Part shown: piece by piece, positions 1 to 8,707 of the stretch
Numbering within the stretch: the first letter of the stretch is position 1
Layout of the letters: each line of letters begins with the position of its first letter
DNA from: Bin87 sp965217175
Lineage (GTDB): Bacteria > Chloroflexota > Dehalococcoidia > Lucifugimonadales > UBA3495
DNA length: 64,000 bases
Direction: 5' to 3'
NCBI GenBank assembly: GCA_965217175.1
Contig: OZ244251.1
Location: forward strand, 2,542,001 to 2,606,000
Notes under the pieces: generated by a model
The model's database searches: none
What the model was told of the DNA's origin: nothing
Seen by the model: the letters and a program-made list of their open reading frames with translations, nothing else
Position numbers and translations under genes: made by a program

Positions 1-160
1 GATCAGATACGAACAAAATTGAGGACCCGGCCGCCGTTTCGCTGGCCAATAACTCGCGCACCGGTTCTATTATCTTGCGGGCGTCATCGCCGCAATACAG
101 GTTGTGACCCGGCTCAAGGAACCCTCGCACCATATCAACGACTAATACTACGTTCGGCAT
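1..160 (-). CDS. Isochorismatase-family cysteine hydrolase (partial, N-terminus only)
   Basis: Reading leftward from an ATG at 160, 53 codons stay open to the window edge. The peptide begins MPNVVLVVDMVRGFLEPGHN, the N-terminal strand and catalytic-Asp region (VVDM, Asp9) of isochorismatase/nicotinamidase-like cysteine hydrolases. The start is supported by a GGGAGG ribosome-binding site about 8 bases upstream. Members hydrolyse amides or vinyl ethers using an Asp-Lys-Cys triad; the Lys and Cys would lie outside the window, so substrate and intactness cannot be judged. It is on the same strand as the next two genes. Confidence 0.7.
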   Translation of the reverse strand, partial: MPNVVLVVDMVRGFLEPGHNLYCGDDARKIIEPVRELLASETAAGSSILFVSD

Positions 161-230
161 CGCTCAGCCTCCCTGCGGAGTTGGCGGCAGTGTAACTCAA
201 CACACCGCCACCAGTCAGCAGCAGGACGGA

Positions 231-740
231 TCACGGCGCGAACGGCTGGCCGTCTAACAGCACCTCTTTGATCGCGGCACGGCCGTCGGCTGCGATAGCC
301 ACCACCACTTTCACGTCATCCGCTTGTTCGATGATATGGCCGGTCCCTTCCGGTACAAAGAAGGTACCGATGCCAAAGTCGAGATGATCGGGCCTGTCGA
401 TGACGCCCCGGATGTACAGATCGACCCCGGACGGCGCCTGGTGGACAAAATATCCATTGGCGGACCAAACATCCCGATGTTCCCGGAGACCCACGTAAAT
501 AACTTCCCCAACAACGTCCCCCACCGGTGTGTCGGCAAAATGATCCGGCAACTGAGCAATTTCGTAGTCAAGCGCCGCGAAATCTCCCTGCAACAGCGAT
601 CTTGGGTCAACCGGAACCGCCTGCAACACCACCTCTTTACCCTCTGCGACAACGGATTGCCGAATTCCCGCGAACGCGAGCAGGCCGACCACCTGCGCGG
701 CGACTACGGTGAACAATAGTATGGTTGCGAGTCTGCTCAT
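231..740 (-). CDS. GDYXXLXY-family membrane-anchored protein
   Basis: This 169-residue protein begins with a hydrophobic segment (about residues 5-25), the single predicted membrane anchor. Around residues 50-58 it carries GDFAALDY, which matches the GDYxxLxY signature that names the family. The ATG at 740 is preferred because it lies 2 bases after the stop of the DUF2157 gene; the longer reading frame would overlap that gene. The pairing of DUF2157 with a GDYXXLXY protein is a known conserved arrangement of unknown function, probably a membrane complex. No catalytic motif is visible. Confidence 0.75.
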   Translation of the reverse strand: MSRLATILLFTVVAAQVVGLLAFAGIRQSVVAEGKEVVLQAVPVDPRSLLQGDFAALDYEIAQLPDHFADTPVGDVVGEVIYVGLREHRDVWSANGYFVHQAPSGVDLYIRGVIDRPDHLDFGIGTFFVPEGTGHIIEQADDVKVVVAIAADGRAAIKEVLLDGQPFAP

Positions 741-742
741 CG

Positions 743-1999
743 TTACGTTTCCATGCGACGCATCCGAACCAGCATCCGCCGCCGGAACCACTCCAGGCCC
801 AAACCCAATACGAGCATAATCACGCCGGCCACGATGAATGCCACCGATTGCTGGAGCAAACTAAAACCAAACTCAAAATAGCGGGTGATCAGCGTGATGC
901 CAAATACGGCAATCGCCAAATTAACCAGGTCTGAACGGTTCCAGCGGTACCCCGCATAAACCGACACTATCACGCCAATCAGCAGCAACGCGTTCATAAC
1001 CGCCCACATCCACGTCAACCCCCAAATCAACCCCACCAGCGTTCCAATCGCCACGACAATCATTGCAAGCGGAGCCGATAACTCCCACCAAATCAATGAC
1101 ATTCTACCGCCACCCGATCGCCACCGCGCCACCACCGAAGACCCGCCCACGGTTATCAAAGCGCCGGCGAGTACGATCCAGTACTCCAACCGGGCCGACT
1201 CAACGGACCATGGTTCCAAGCTGCCCCATACATCTTGGAATCCCAGTACGTAGACCGAGCCGCTGGCGGCTATCATGGCTATCGCCGTAAACACCCCGGC
1301 GATGGGGCGCGTAAAGGCGAAACGAGACTGCGCCCGGCCAACGGCGAACAGGGCCGCCGCCAAAGCCAGCAGTATCGGAATCAGCAGGAAAAACAGTTCA
1401 TCTCCAAGCGCGAGTAGCCATACTTGTGAACGAAACCCGGCAGCCGCGAAAAACAGTACCACGGCCAGGGTTGCCACAGCTTTGGACCGTGTGATATACG
1501 CGACCGGGACTACTCCCAAAAACCATGCCGCCATGAGGTTGGGGCTGTCTACCGGTACGTGGTAGATCTGGGCAATCAGATGAATTGACGCCCCGAAGGC
1601 AATGGCCCCGAGCAATATTACCGCTGTGCCAATTCGAAAGAATCCCCAGCGCTGAATCAGCAACCACCCGGCAAAATATAGCACTGGCACGCCGACCGCC
1701 ATCATGACCAGTTTGGTTCCCAACGGGATCGCGGACCAGTTTGCGGCAACCGCCGCGATAATCCCCAACCCCACCAACGCCGCTCCCATGACGGCTATCA
1801 CCGAGACCACTCGACTCGGGACGATTCTGGCCGGCGATTCCGGCGTTACGTCGTATAGTCCGAGGATCGCCGTGGACTGCTCCGCTGAGATTATTCCGTC
1901 TTCCTCCCAACCACGGATTTCAATCCGTAATTTTCGGACAAACGGGGCCCGATCGTCTTCGCGATCCTCTGATTCAGGCCAACCAGTATCCCCGGCCAT
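743..1999 (-). CDS. DUF2157-type polytopic membrane protein
   Basis: The 418-residue protein has a soluble N-terminus of about 60 residues with the DUF2157-like pattern (charged helix, WEEDGIIS, then a turn and a second helix). About ten or more hydrophobic segments follow to the C-terminus, which ends in an Arg/Met-rich cytosolic tail. It is translated just before the GDYXXLXY gene with a 2-base gap, so the two are almost certainly co-expressed. Function is unknown; the architecture resembles a membrane sensor or assembly factor, but this is not demonstrable here. Confidence 0.75.
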   Translation of the reverse strand: MAGDTGWPESEDREDDRAPFVRKLRIEIRGWEEDGIISAEQSTAILGLYDVTPESPARIVPSRVVSVIAVMGAALVGLGIIAAVAANWSAIPLGTKLVMMAVGVPVLYFAGWLLIQRWGFFRIGTAVILLGAIAFGASIHLIAQIYHVPVDSPNLMAAWFLGVVPVAYITRSKAVATLAVVLFFAAAGFRSQVWLLALGDELFFLLIPILLALAAALFAVGRAQSRFAFTRPIAGVFTAIAMIAASGSVYVLGFQDVWGSLEPWSVESARLEYWIVLAGALITVGGSSVVARWRSGGGRMSLIWWELSAPLAMIVVAIGTLVGLIWGLTWMWAVMNALLLIGVIVSVYAGYRWNRSDLVNLAIAVFGITLITRYFEFGFSLLQQSVAFIVAGVIMLVLGLGLEWFRRRMLVRMRRMET

Positions 2000-2036
2000 T
2001 TAAAGAATGCCTGCCAGGTCCGACAATCTCGACGTT

Positions 2037-2921
2037 TTAGTTTGCGGCGGCAACTGAATCGAGGGCATAGCCAGCGTCTCGCTCCAGCATTTCCGACAAG
2101 CCCATGAGTTCAAAGGCATCGGTTAGCGAGCTCATCTCACCAATCAGGTGTTCCGTGGTTCCAAAGGTTTTCAGGTCGGCCATAACTCTGGCCACGGTGT
2201 GCGCGACGGCCATGAAGGCGCTTCCCGGGAAGATCACGATTTTAAACCCGAGCGATTCCAACTCTGATACGTTGAGTAGCGGAGACTTTCCGGATTCCAC
2301 GAAGTTGTACAGCAACGGGACACTGGTCCGGGCGACCACATCGGCTGCTTCTTCCGGCGAACGAATCGCCTCTACGAACAGCGCGTCGGCGCCGGCCTCC
2401 GTAAAGGCGTCGCAACGCCGCATGGTGTCATCCCAACCCGTTACCGCCAGAGCATCCGTACGCACAATGAGGGTGAAGTCATCGTCGGTTCTGGCGTCTG
2501 CGGCAGCGCGAATTTTCTGCACCATTTCATCGATTGGCACAACCCGTTTATCATCAAGATGGCCACACCGCTTGGGAAACTGCTGGTCTTCAATATGAAC
2601 CGCTGCCACGCCGGTGCGTTCGTATTCCCTGATAGTCCGCCGAACGTTCATCGTGCCGCCGTAACCGGTGTCAGCGTCGGCGATCACCGGCACGCCCACG
2701 GTGGCAGCAATCGCGGCTGCGTTGGACATCATTTCCGTGGCTGTGGCCAACGCCAGATCGGGGTATCCGATGCGCGCCACCGAAGTGCCCGCCCCCGTCA
2801 TATAAACAGCGGGGAACCCGGTTTTTTCGATGATGGCGGCGGTCAGGCAATCGTAAGCGCCCGGGGCCGTGATGATGCCCGGGTCTGACAACATCTGGCG
2901 AAAATGTGTGGTGTTTCGCAC
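2037..2921 (-). CDS. Isocitrate lyase/PEP mutase superfamily C-C lyase
   Basis: From a GTG at 2921, preceded by GGAGG at ideal spacing, this encodes 294 residues, the usual length for methylisocitrate-lyase-like and oxaloacetate-decarboxylase-like members. An upstream in-frame ATG exists but lacks the ribosome site. Visible motifs are the Mg-binding DADTGYG loop (residues 82-88) and KRCGH (117-121), the active-site Cys signature of lyases rather than phosphonomutases. Candidate reactions are cleavage of 2-methylisocitrate, 2,3-dimethylmalate or a related 2-hydroxy-dicarboxylate. It is last in the fatty-acid operon, 72 bases after fabG. The exact substrate is undetermined. Confidence 0.82.
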   Translation of the reverse strand: MRNTTHFRQMLSDPGIITAPGAYDCLTAAIIEKTGFPAVYMTGAGTSVARIGYPDLALATATEMMSNAAAIAATVGVPVIADADTGYGGTMNVRRTIREYERTGVAAVHIEDQQFPKRCGHLDDKRVVPIDEMVQKIRAAADARTDDDFTLIVRTDALAVTGWDDTMRRCDAFTEAGADALFVEAIRSPEEAADVVARTSVPLLYNFVESGKSPLLNVSELESLGFKIVIFPGSAFMAVAHTVARVMADLKTFGTTEHLIGEMSSLTDAFELMGLSEMLERDAGYALDSVAAAN

Positions 2922-2993
2922 GATAGGTTCCTCCGAATTGAACGTGGACGCCGGCGTCCGCTGCACGTCGGAGCGCCCCGTATGAGAGATCAA

Positions 2994-3758
2994 TCAGGCG
3001 ATCAGGCCGCCGTCAACGGTAAGTGTCTGCCCGGTCATGTAGCTGGCGCCCGAGCTCACGAGATACAGCACCGCGGATGCCACGTCGTCTGCGGATCCGA
3101 ACCGGCCCGCCGGTATGCGACTGAGAATCTGCCCTCGCTGGTCGTCCGTCAAATCTGCGGTCATACCGCCGGAATCGCTAAATTCGATAAAACCGGGGGC
3201 GACCGAGTTGACGGTGATATTCCGGCTGGCGACCTCACGAGCCACCGCCTTCGCCAATCCAATCTGCCCGGCTTTGGAAGCGGCGTAGTTGGCTTGTCCG
3301 GGATTCCCCGACAATCCGACCACCGAAGAGATATTGACGATACGCCCGTAACGTTGCCGTACCATCAAAGGGACGGCGTGGCGCGTGGGCAGGAAAGTAC
3401 CGCGAAGATTGACGGTAAGTACCTGGTCCCAGTCTTCGGTGGTCATGCGCATCAGGAGTCTGTCACGATTCACGCCAGCGTTGTTCACCAGTATGTCGAG
3501 CCGGCCCAGCTGCTCTACCGTTCCTTTAACCACCGCCTCGGCGGCATGTTCATCGGAGACGTCGCCCGGCACAGGAATAGCCTGACCGCCAGCGTTGCGG
3601 ATGCCGTCGACGACTGCTTCAGCCTCGGCTCCGCTGCTGCGATAATTTATTGCCACGGCAGCGCCGGCTTCCGCCAGGCGTCGGGCGATCACCGCTCCGA
3701 TCCCACGAGACGCGCCGGTTACCAGGGCACTCTGTCCACTCAAGTCGATGGCATACAT
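2994..3758 (-). CDS. fabG: 3-oxoacyl-ACP reductase, SDR family
   Basis: The 254-residue short-chain dehydrogenase has the cofactor motif TGASRGIG (residues 14-21), the structural NNAG (92-95) and the catalytic Ser145, Tyr158 and Lys162 with the spacing of FabG. It would reduce 3-oxoacyl-ACP with NADPH in fatty acid elongation. The gene lies 12 bases after plsX and two genes downstream of the hydroxyacyl dehydratase pair, which supports a fatty acid synthesis role over generic SDR activity. The ribosome site GAGGCGGAA lies inside the end of plsX. Confidence 0.87.
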   Translation of the reverse strand: MYAIDLSGQSALVTGASRGIGAVIARRLAEAGAAVAINYRSSGAEAEAVVDGIRNAGGQAIPVPGDVSDEHAAEAVVKGTVEQLGRLDILVNNAGVNRDRLLMRMTTEDWDQVLTVNLRGTFLPTRHAVPLMVRQRYGRIVNISSVVGLSGNPGQANYAASKAGQIGLAKAVAREVASRNITVNSVAPGFIEFSDSGGMTADLTDDQRGQILSRIPAGRFGSADDVASAVLYLVSSGASYMTGQTLTVDGGLIA

Positions 3759-3770
3759 TGCGGTTCCGCC

Positions 3771-4823
3771 TCACTCGCCGGATTCTAACATGATCGCCAT
3801 ATCCAACCGCGACAATTCCTGGCGGAACCCGTTTACCAGGCCGATGCGATGGCACAGGAGCCCCGTTTCTATCGCTCCAGATATCCCCTCGGGCCCGGAG
3901 GAACCGTGGCCAATCATGACCAGGCCGTTGATGCCGAAGAGGGGCCCACCCATCGTACGTGGCAAGTTGGTGGATTGCCAAATTGCATCCGTGATACGGG
4001 TAACCGCGCCTTCGGGGAACGTTGAGGCCAACTGTCGTTGCAGGAATGGGCGAAATACCGAGCCCAACCCTTCGGCGAATTTAATGAGTATGTTGCCGAT
4101 GAACCCGTCACACACTATTACGTCAGCTTTATCGGTGAAAAAATCCATCCCTTCAACGTTACCGACAAAGTTGAGATGGCTCTTTTCCAAAAGGGTGAAA
4201 GTGTCCTGCACCTGCCGGTTCCCCTTGGCGGCTTCCTCACCGACGCTCAATAACGCAACTCGGGGAGATTGGATGCCCAGGTAATGACGCGAGAACGCGA
4301 CACCAAGGGCGGCAAAACTCACCATCTGAGGCGGCCGGCAATCCACATTACTTCCCAGGTCGATCACCGTGGTATCGGGCGCCAGACCAAGAAAATTGCC
4401 ACCGATGCAGGGGCGTTCCAATCCTTCCATAAGGCCGAGTGCAAACACCGACGCCGCCATGGTGGCGCCTGTTGAACCTACCGATACCGCCATGTCGGCA
4501 GCGCCCGACTTCAGCAAGTGGGTGGTAACCGCAATCGAAGACCGCGGCCGACGCCGCAACGCTGCGACCGGATGCTCATCGTCCGAGATTTTCCCGTCCG
4601 ACGGCACAACCGCAATGCGATCGGTTTCCGCGCGATGGTTCTTGATTTCAGTGCTGATCTGGTCGGGATCCCCCACGAACGTTACGTGTATTTCGGGGTG
4701 AGCATCCAAAGCTGCCAACGCGCCCGCAACGGTTACAGGGGGACCGTAATCTCCACCCATCGCATCCAGGGCGATACGGACTACTGAACCGGGGTTTGGT
4801 GAGGTTTCGTTTAAACTGGTCAT
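3771..4823 (-). CDS. plsX: Phosphate acyltransferase PlsX
   Basis: The protein (350 residues from the ATG at 4823) carries the PlsX hallmark IALDAMGGDYGP near its N-terminus and the long Rossmann-like acyl-ACP:phosphate transacylase fold, with typical stretches such as VVPSDGKISDDEHP and LGEVLIKFAEG-like segments. It converts acyl-ACP and phosphate to acyl-phosphate, the first committed step of phosphatidic acid synthesis in the PlsX/PlsY route. The longer in-frame extension is rejected because it would overlap the upstream dehydratase gene. It is co-transcribed with fabG, a common arrangement. Confidence 0.92.
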   Translation of the reverse strand: MTSLNETSPNPGSVVRIALDAMGGDYGPPVTVAGALAALDAHPEIHVTFVGDPDQISTEIKNHRAETDRIAVVPSDGKISDDEHPVAALRRRPRSSIAVTTHLLKSGAADMAVSVGSTGATMAASVFALGLMEGLERPCIGGNFLGLAPDTTVIDLGSNVDCRPPQMVSFAALGVAFSRHYLGIQSPRVALLSVGEEAAKGNRQVQDTFTLLEKSHLNFVGNVEGMDFFTDKADVIVCDGFIGNILIKFAEGLGSVFRPFLQRQLASTFPEGAVTRITDAIWQSTNLPRTMGGPLFGINGLVMIGHGSSGPEGISGAIETGLLCHRIGLVNGFRQELSRLDMAIMLESGE

Positions 4824-4846
4824 TGTTGAGGGACACCATTTCCTGT

Positions 4847-5281
4847 CTAACTGGGTATGGATACTGTTGCCGAACCGGTGATTATTTGCGCCCGCGTATC
4901 GGCGTTGACCACCGCCACACCACACTTTACGGTCGTGCCGTCCTGGGTAGTGGTGGCGTCGGTGACAGACCCCACGGTCTCCAGTCGATCCCCGGGATAC
5001 GCAGCGCCGCGAAAGCGTACTTTCAGGCTACCGCACTGGAGCCAATGGCCGCCGTAAGCGGCAGCCATCATCTCTGCCACCAAGGCCAGGGTCAACATTC
5101 CGTGGGCTATAACGCCGCCGAATTGAGTCGCCTCCGCAAACTCATCGTCGTAATGGATAGGATTGTTGTCACCGGAAGCAATGCGATAGGCATTAATCCC
5201 GTCAGACGTAATTGTCCGCGTAACCCGTGGCAGCGCGTCACCGGCGTTGCGTGGATCAGGATTCATGACTCGGGTCGCCAT
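4847..5281 (-). CDS. MaoC-like (R)-hydroxyacyl dehydratase, catalytic subunit
   Basis: This 144-residue single hot-dog protein has the hydratase-2 signature SGDNNPIH with the catalytic pair Asp38 and His43, followed by the GGVIAHGM helix. Such proteins interconvert (R)-3-hydroxyacyl and trans-2-enoyl thioesters. Its start overlaps the 3' end of the partner hot-dog gene by 26 bases, implying translational coupling and a heterodimer resembling mycobacterial HadAB. With plsX and fabG downstream it most likely serves as the FAS-II dehydratase; a role on CoA esters cannot be excluded. Confidence 0.82.
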   Translation of the reverse strand: MATRVMNPDPRNAGDALPRVTRTITSDGINAYRIASGDNNPIHYDDEFAEATQFGGVIAHGMLTLALVAEMMAAAYGGHWLQCGSLKVRFRGAAYPGDRLETVGSVTDATTTQDGTTVKCGVAVVNADTRAQIITGSATVSIPS

Positions 5282-5690
5282 CAGGCGCTTCGCCGGCGGG
5301 GAGAAGTACGGTCGTCCGCCCGCGCAAAACGATCATATCCGAGTCCGGATGCTTCGCGACGTAGGTAATGGTTTGGAAACTCATCCCGCCCCGTTGCCGG
5401 ACCGCTTCCACGGTGGCGGTGGCAGCAACCCTGGAGCCCAGGCCAATCGGTTCGAGCGCTTCCACGTCTTGAAGGCTGTGTATCGTGCCGTCTGGCAACG
5501 ACAATCGCTCTAACAAAACCCCAACGATCCGGGCAGCCAACCATAGCGGCGGCGCAAAACCGGTATTCTGATACACCGGCAACTCGTCCCCCACCGCCGA
5601 GAGATACTGCCGAACCGAATCGGAGCAAACGTTCCAGACACCCAAATCCAGGGTCGTGGGCTGCGTGAGGCTAGGCATTGGGTTAGGCAA
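5256..5690 (-). CDS. Hot-dog dehydratase partner subunit (FAS1-like / HadA-like)
   Basis: The 144-residue protein resembles the N-terminal FAS1-like dehydratase domain: short basic N-terminus, YAxxVGDxxPxY-like region (residues 18-32: QYLSAVGDELPVYQN), then the APPLWLAARI segment. It lacks the Asp-x4-His catalytic motif, as expected for the structural subunit of a HadAB-type heterodimer. A TTG at 5690 is chosen because AAGGAAAC sits 6 bases upstream; the internal ATG at 5677 is too far from it. First gene of the operon, directly under the promoter at 5717-5746. Confidence 0.75.
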   Translation of the reverse strand: MPNPMPSLTQPTTLDLGVWNVCSDSVRQYLSAVGDELPVYQNTGFAPPLWLAARIVGVLLERLSLPDGTIHSLQDVEALEPIGLGSRVAATATVEAVRQRGGMSFQTITYVAKHPDSDMIVLRGRTTVLLPAGEAPDGDPSHES

Positions 5691-5716
5691 TTAGTTTCCT
5701 TTGAGATTGCAGCTAA

Positions 5717-5746
5717 ACTATACACCAGCAAGGAAATCGTCACCAA
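5717..5746 (-). promoter_or_regulatory. Predicted sigma70-like promoter of the dehydratase-plsX-fabG operon
   Basis: On the minus strand TTGGTG (5746-5741) and TATAGT (5722-5717) are separated by 18 bases, with a TG upstream of the -10. It sits 27 bases before the TTG start of the first operon gene and 8 bases from the target duplication of the IS66 element, so the insertion left the core promoter intact. No sequence further upstream of native origin remains adjacent. Confidence 0.55.
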
Positions 5747-5850
5747 GCGATGCCGTCTACTGTAACAGTTCAGACTTGGAGAGGTGAATTGGCCGAAGGT
5801 TGGTCGGGAATCGCTGGAGCTGAGAGAGGTGGTTATGTCATATATCTGGG

Positions 5851-7227
5851 ATGGATGCGGAAATCGACCTCAGCACTGCGGACCGGGATGTGCTGATTGC
5901 CATCATTGAGAGGCAACAGGCCATCATCGAGAGTCTGGAAAAACGGATCGCCCAGTTGGAAGGGCGGGACAAATTGGGCGGCACCCGCCGGATGCCCGGT
6001 CTGAAGCCCAAAGCCGAGCAGCAGCCGGCCCAGCCCAAGAAACCACGCAAGCCTCGGCCCCACGGCTTTGCTCGCACCCGCATGACGCCCACCCAGCGGG
6101 TGGAACACGTGGTGGAACAGTGTCCCGACTGCGGAACCCAGCTGTCCGGTGGCTGGACCCAGCGCACTCGGGAAGTGATTGACCTGCCCCGGGTTCCGGT
6201 GCAGGTAACCGAGCACGCTTATATCGCCCGCACCTGCCCACAGTGCCAACGCTGTTGTACGCCCACCGCGCAACTGGAGAACATGGTGATGGGCAAGCAA
6301 CGCCTGGGGGTCAACCTGATCAGCCTGATTGCCGCCCTGCGGGAGGAGGCCAGGCTGCCTTTCCGCACCATCCAGTGGTACCTGGACACCGTGCATGGGT
6401 TGCGTCTCAGCCTGGGAGCCATCGTGGACGCCACGCAAAGGGTGGCTTGCAAGGCCCAGGCTGAACTGACGGGCATTCTGGAACGCATCCGAGGCAGTCC
6501 GGTGGTCCATGCCGATGAGACCGGCTGGCGTGAGGACGGACACAACGGCTACGTGTGGACCTTCAGCACCCCCAGCGAGCGCTACTTCCTGCGTCGGGGC
6601 CGGGGCAAGGCCGTGGTGGATGAGGTCCTGGGCGATCAGTTCGCTGGCGTGCTGGTCAGCGACTTCTACGCCGCCTATCACCATTACGACGGCCCCAAGC
6701 AACGCTGTTGGGCCCACCTGTTGCGGGACATCCACGACCTGCGCGCACTCTACCCCGATGATGACCGGTATGATGACCGGCTGGCCCAATGGGCTGACGC
6801 CATCCACCAACTCTACCGTCAGGCGACCGCCTTCACCCATCCCTCAGAGCAGCAACGGCCAGAGCAGCAACGGCCAGAGCAGCAACGGCGCACCGCCCAA
6901 CTGGCCTTGGAACAGCGCCTGCTGGCCCTCTGCCGTACCTACCAGGATGACCCATCGGCCGCCCCAACCAGGCTGTGCCGACGCATGGAGAACCACATCA
7001 AGGAACTCTTCCTCTTTGTGGCTGAACCAGAAGTCCCGCCGGACAACAACGCCGCCGAGCGCAGCCTGCGACCGGTGGTAATCAGCCGTAAAATCAGCGG
7101 TGGCACACGCTCCGCAGCGGGCACTGACACCAAGATGACCCTGGCCTCAATCTTCGGCACCTGGCGCGTACAAGGCTTCAACCCCCTCACCGCCTGCCGA
7201 CAACTGCTCACTTCCCCGCAACTCTGA
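5851..7227 (+). CDS. IS66-family transposase (TnpC type)
   Basis: The 458-residue protein has the standard IS66 order: an N-terminal leucine-zipper-like helix (residues 10-45, LIAIIERQQAIIESLEKRI), a basic linker, zinc-binding Cys pairs (CPDCG and CPQC/CC), and a DDE core with Asp222 (HADETGW), Asp271 (VSDFYAAY) and Glu403 (NNAAERSLRP). All three catalytic residues are present and no stop or frameshift is seen, so it is probably functional. The stop codon lies inside the right terminal repeat. An in-frame triplicated PEQQR motif sits near residues 333-347, between the second Asp and the Glu. Confidence 0.95.
   Translation: MDAEIDLSTADRDVLIAIIERQQAIIESLEKRIAQLEGRDKLGGTRRMPGLKPKAEQQPAQPKKPRKPRPHGFARTRMTPTQRVEHVVEQCPDCGTQLSGGWTQRTREVIDLPRVPVQVTEHAYIARTCPQCQRCCTPTAQLENMVMGKQRLGVNLISLIAALREEARLPFRTIQWYLDTVHGLRLSLGAIVDATQRVACKAQAELTGILERIRGSPVVHADETGWREDGHNGYVWTFSTPSERYFLRRGRGKAVVDEVLGDQFAGVLVSDFYAAYHHYDGPKQRCWAHLLRDIHDLRALYPDDDRYDDRLAQWADAIHQLYRQATAFTHPSEQQRPEQQRPEQQRRTAQLALEQRLLALCRTYQDDPSAAPTRLCRRMENHIKELFLFVAEPEVPPDNNAAERSLRPVVISRKISGGTRSAAGTDTKMTLASIFGTWRVQGFNPLTACRQLLTSPQL
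6847..6890 (+). repeat. 15-bp tandem repeat inside the transposase gene (about 3 copies)
   Basis: The unit GAGCAGCAACGGCCA repeats nearly three times and encodes PEQQR in frame. It lies in a loop-like insertion of the transposase between catalytic Asp271 and Glu403, so copy number can vary without breaking the frame. Confidence 0.85.
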
Positions 7228-7456
7228 ACTGTTACCGTCTACTTATTAGAGCCGTTACCGTTCGTCCCGGCGATTGGCAAATCGAATCCGGTAACCGGCG
7301 AGGCTTCAACCCGTTTCTGCCTCGACGCGGGCGTTTAATAGCGATGCTACGCATCCGGGCTGGAACGGAAGACCGATCACAGCCCAGCGGTAAATCAGCG
7401 TTGCACGGTCGCGGGACTTGCCTGCTATCAGGCCAGCGATTGCAGGCTTTGCGCGG

Positions 7457-8707
7457 TCAATGGGCGGACAAGCCGAAGTCCTCAGTGGCCAAGTCTGCCA
7501 GGTACTCGCCAATCGCCAGCGACGACGTGGCGCCAGGCGACGGTGCGTTGAGCACATGCAAAGCACGCTGTCCTCTGAGGATGTGAAAATCGTCGAGCAA
7601 TGCTCCCGAGGAAGAAACCGCCTGTGCCCTGACGCCACTCCCGCCGGTTTCCAGATCGTCCGGTTGAATCTCTGGAATCAGTTTCCGCAGATCGTTTACG
7701 AACACCGATTTTCGATACGACCGGTGCATTTCCTTCACGCCGGTGCGCCAGTGGCGGGCGGTCATCTTCCAGAAACCCGGAAACCCCAACGCGCCCATGG
7801 TCTCCCCAACGTTGACGTCGCTTTTGCGGTATCCCTCCCTGGCCCAGGCCAGCACCGCGTTGGGTCCGGCTTCCACGTGGCCGTGTATATTTCGAGTGTA
7901 ATGCACGCCCAGGAACGGGAACCTCGGGTCCGGCACCGGGTAGATCAGGCCTTTCACCAGGTCTTGGCTGTCTTCCACCAGCTTGTAATACTCTCCACGG
8001 AAAGGAATGATCCGGACGTCGGTTGTTTCACCCATCATGCGTGACAGCCGGTCTGCGTACAGTCCGCCACAATTGATGACATGCCTGGCTTGCACGGACC
8101 CACGAGGTGTTTCCAGCGCACTGCCACCGCTGGATTCGCGAAATGCAGTCACCGGGGCGTCGGTGAAAATATCGCCACCGGCAATCTGGGTCTTGCCGGC
8201 GTAAGCGTTTGCAACCTGCACGTAGTCGATGATCCCGGTGTGAGGCGCCCAAAGCGCCCGTACCCCGGTGGTGTGCGGCTCGATTTCTGCCAGTCGGTCC
8301 GGGCCAATAATCTCTAGGTCGGGGACGCCGTTGGCCACGCCACGCTCAAAGAGGTCATCCAACCGACCCAACTCGGATTCATTAGTCGCGACGATAACCT
8401 TCCCACACTCTTCATATTCGATCTCATTTTCATTGCAGAAATCGATCAGGCGATCTTTGCCTCCCACGCAGAACCGGGACTTCCACGAACCTGGACGATA
8501 ATAGATCCCGGAGTGAATCACCCCACTGTTGTGCCCGGTTTGATGCCGGGCCAGTGTGGTTTCTTTTTCAATCACCGCAACGTTCAGATCCGGGAGCCGT
8601 TGGAGTAGTTGCATGGCGGTGGACAGGCCAATGATCCCCCCACCTACAATGGCCACATCATAGACTCGGGATTCCACCGAGCCGGAATCGTTGGCAACAA
8701 AAGCCAT
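7457..8707 (-). CDS. lhgO: L-2-hydroxyglutarate oxidase, FAD-dependent
   Basis: The protein (416 residues) starts at an ATG with a textbook GGAGGAATAAAC site; the longer frame upstream is rejected. It has an N-terminal FAD-binding GGGIIG (residues 22-27), then LhgO/L2HGDH features: HQTGHNSGVIHSGIYY (the flavin-adjacent HNSGV motif), the PFRGEYY segment, and a C-terminal SPGATSSLAIG FAD contact. Members oxidise L-2-hydroxyglutarate to 2-oxoglutarate and pass electrons to quinones or oxygen, usually at the membrane. It faces away from the MmgE/PrpD gene. A related 2-hydroxyacid specificity remains possible. Confidence 0.88.
   Translation of the reverse strand: MAFVANDSGSVESRVYDVAIVGGGIIGLSTAMQLLQRLPDLNVAVIEKETTLARHQTGHNSGVIHSGIYYRPGSWKSRFCVGGKDRLIDFCNENEIEYEECGKVIVATNESELGRLDDLFERGVANGVPDLEIIGPDRLAEIEPHTTGVRALWAPHTGIIDYVQVANAYAGKTQIAGGDIFTDAPVTAFRESSGGSALETPRGSVQARHVINCGGLYADRLSRMMGETTDVRIIPFRGEYYKLVEDSQDLVKGLIYPVPDPRFPFLGVHYTRNIHGHVEAGPNAVLAWAREGYRKSDVNVGETMGALGFPGFWKMTARHWRTGVKEMHRSYRKSVFVNDLRKLIPEIQPDDLETGGSGVRAQAVSSSGALLDDFHILRGQRALHVLNAPSPGATSSLAIGEYLADLATEDFGLSAH

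Larger units (their letters stand above)
5762..7235 (+). mobile_element. IS66-family insertion sequence, complete (1474 bp)
   Basis: Both ends carry the 13-bp inverted repeat GTAACAGTTCAGA (5762-5774 and, inverted, 7223-7235). The element is flanked by the perfect 8-bp direct repeat CGTCTACT at 5754-5761 and 7236-7243. GTAA ends and 8-bp target duplications are characteristic of IS66. It contains only one gene, the transposase, without the tnpA/tnpB accessory genes of longer IS66 elements, so it resembles the single-gene ISBst12-like group. The intact target duplication suggests a fairly recent insertion. Confidence 0.93.

Noticed and set aside
2904..3788. A 294-codon plus-strand frame
   Set aside because: It is antisense to fabG, whose SDR motifs and operon position are clear, and shows no family resemblance.
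5833..6840. A 335-codon open frame on the minus strand
   Set aside because: It lies antisense to the IS66 transposase, which has clear catalytic motifs; its composition reflects the opposite strand.
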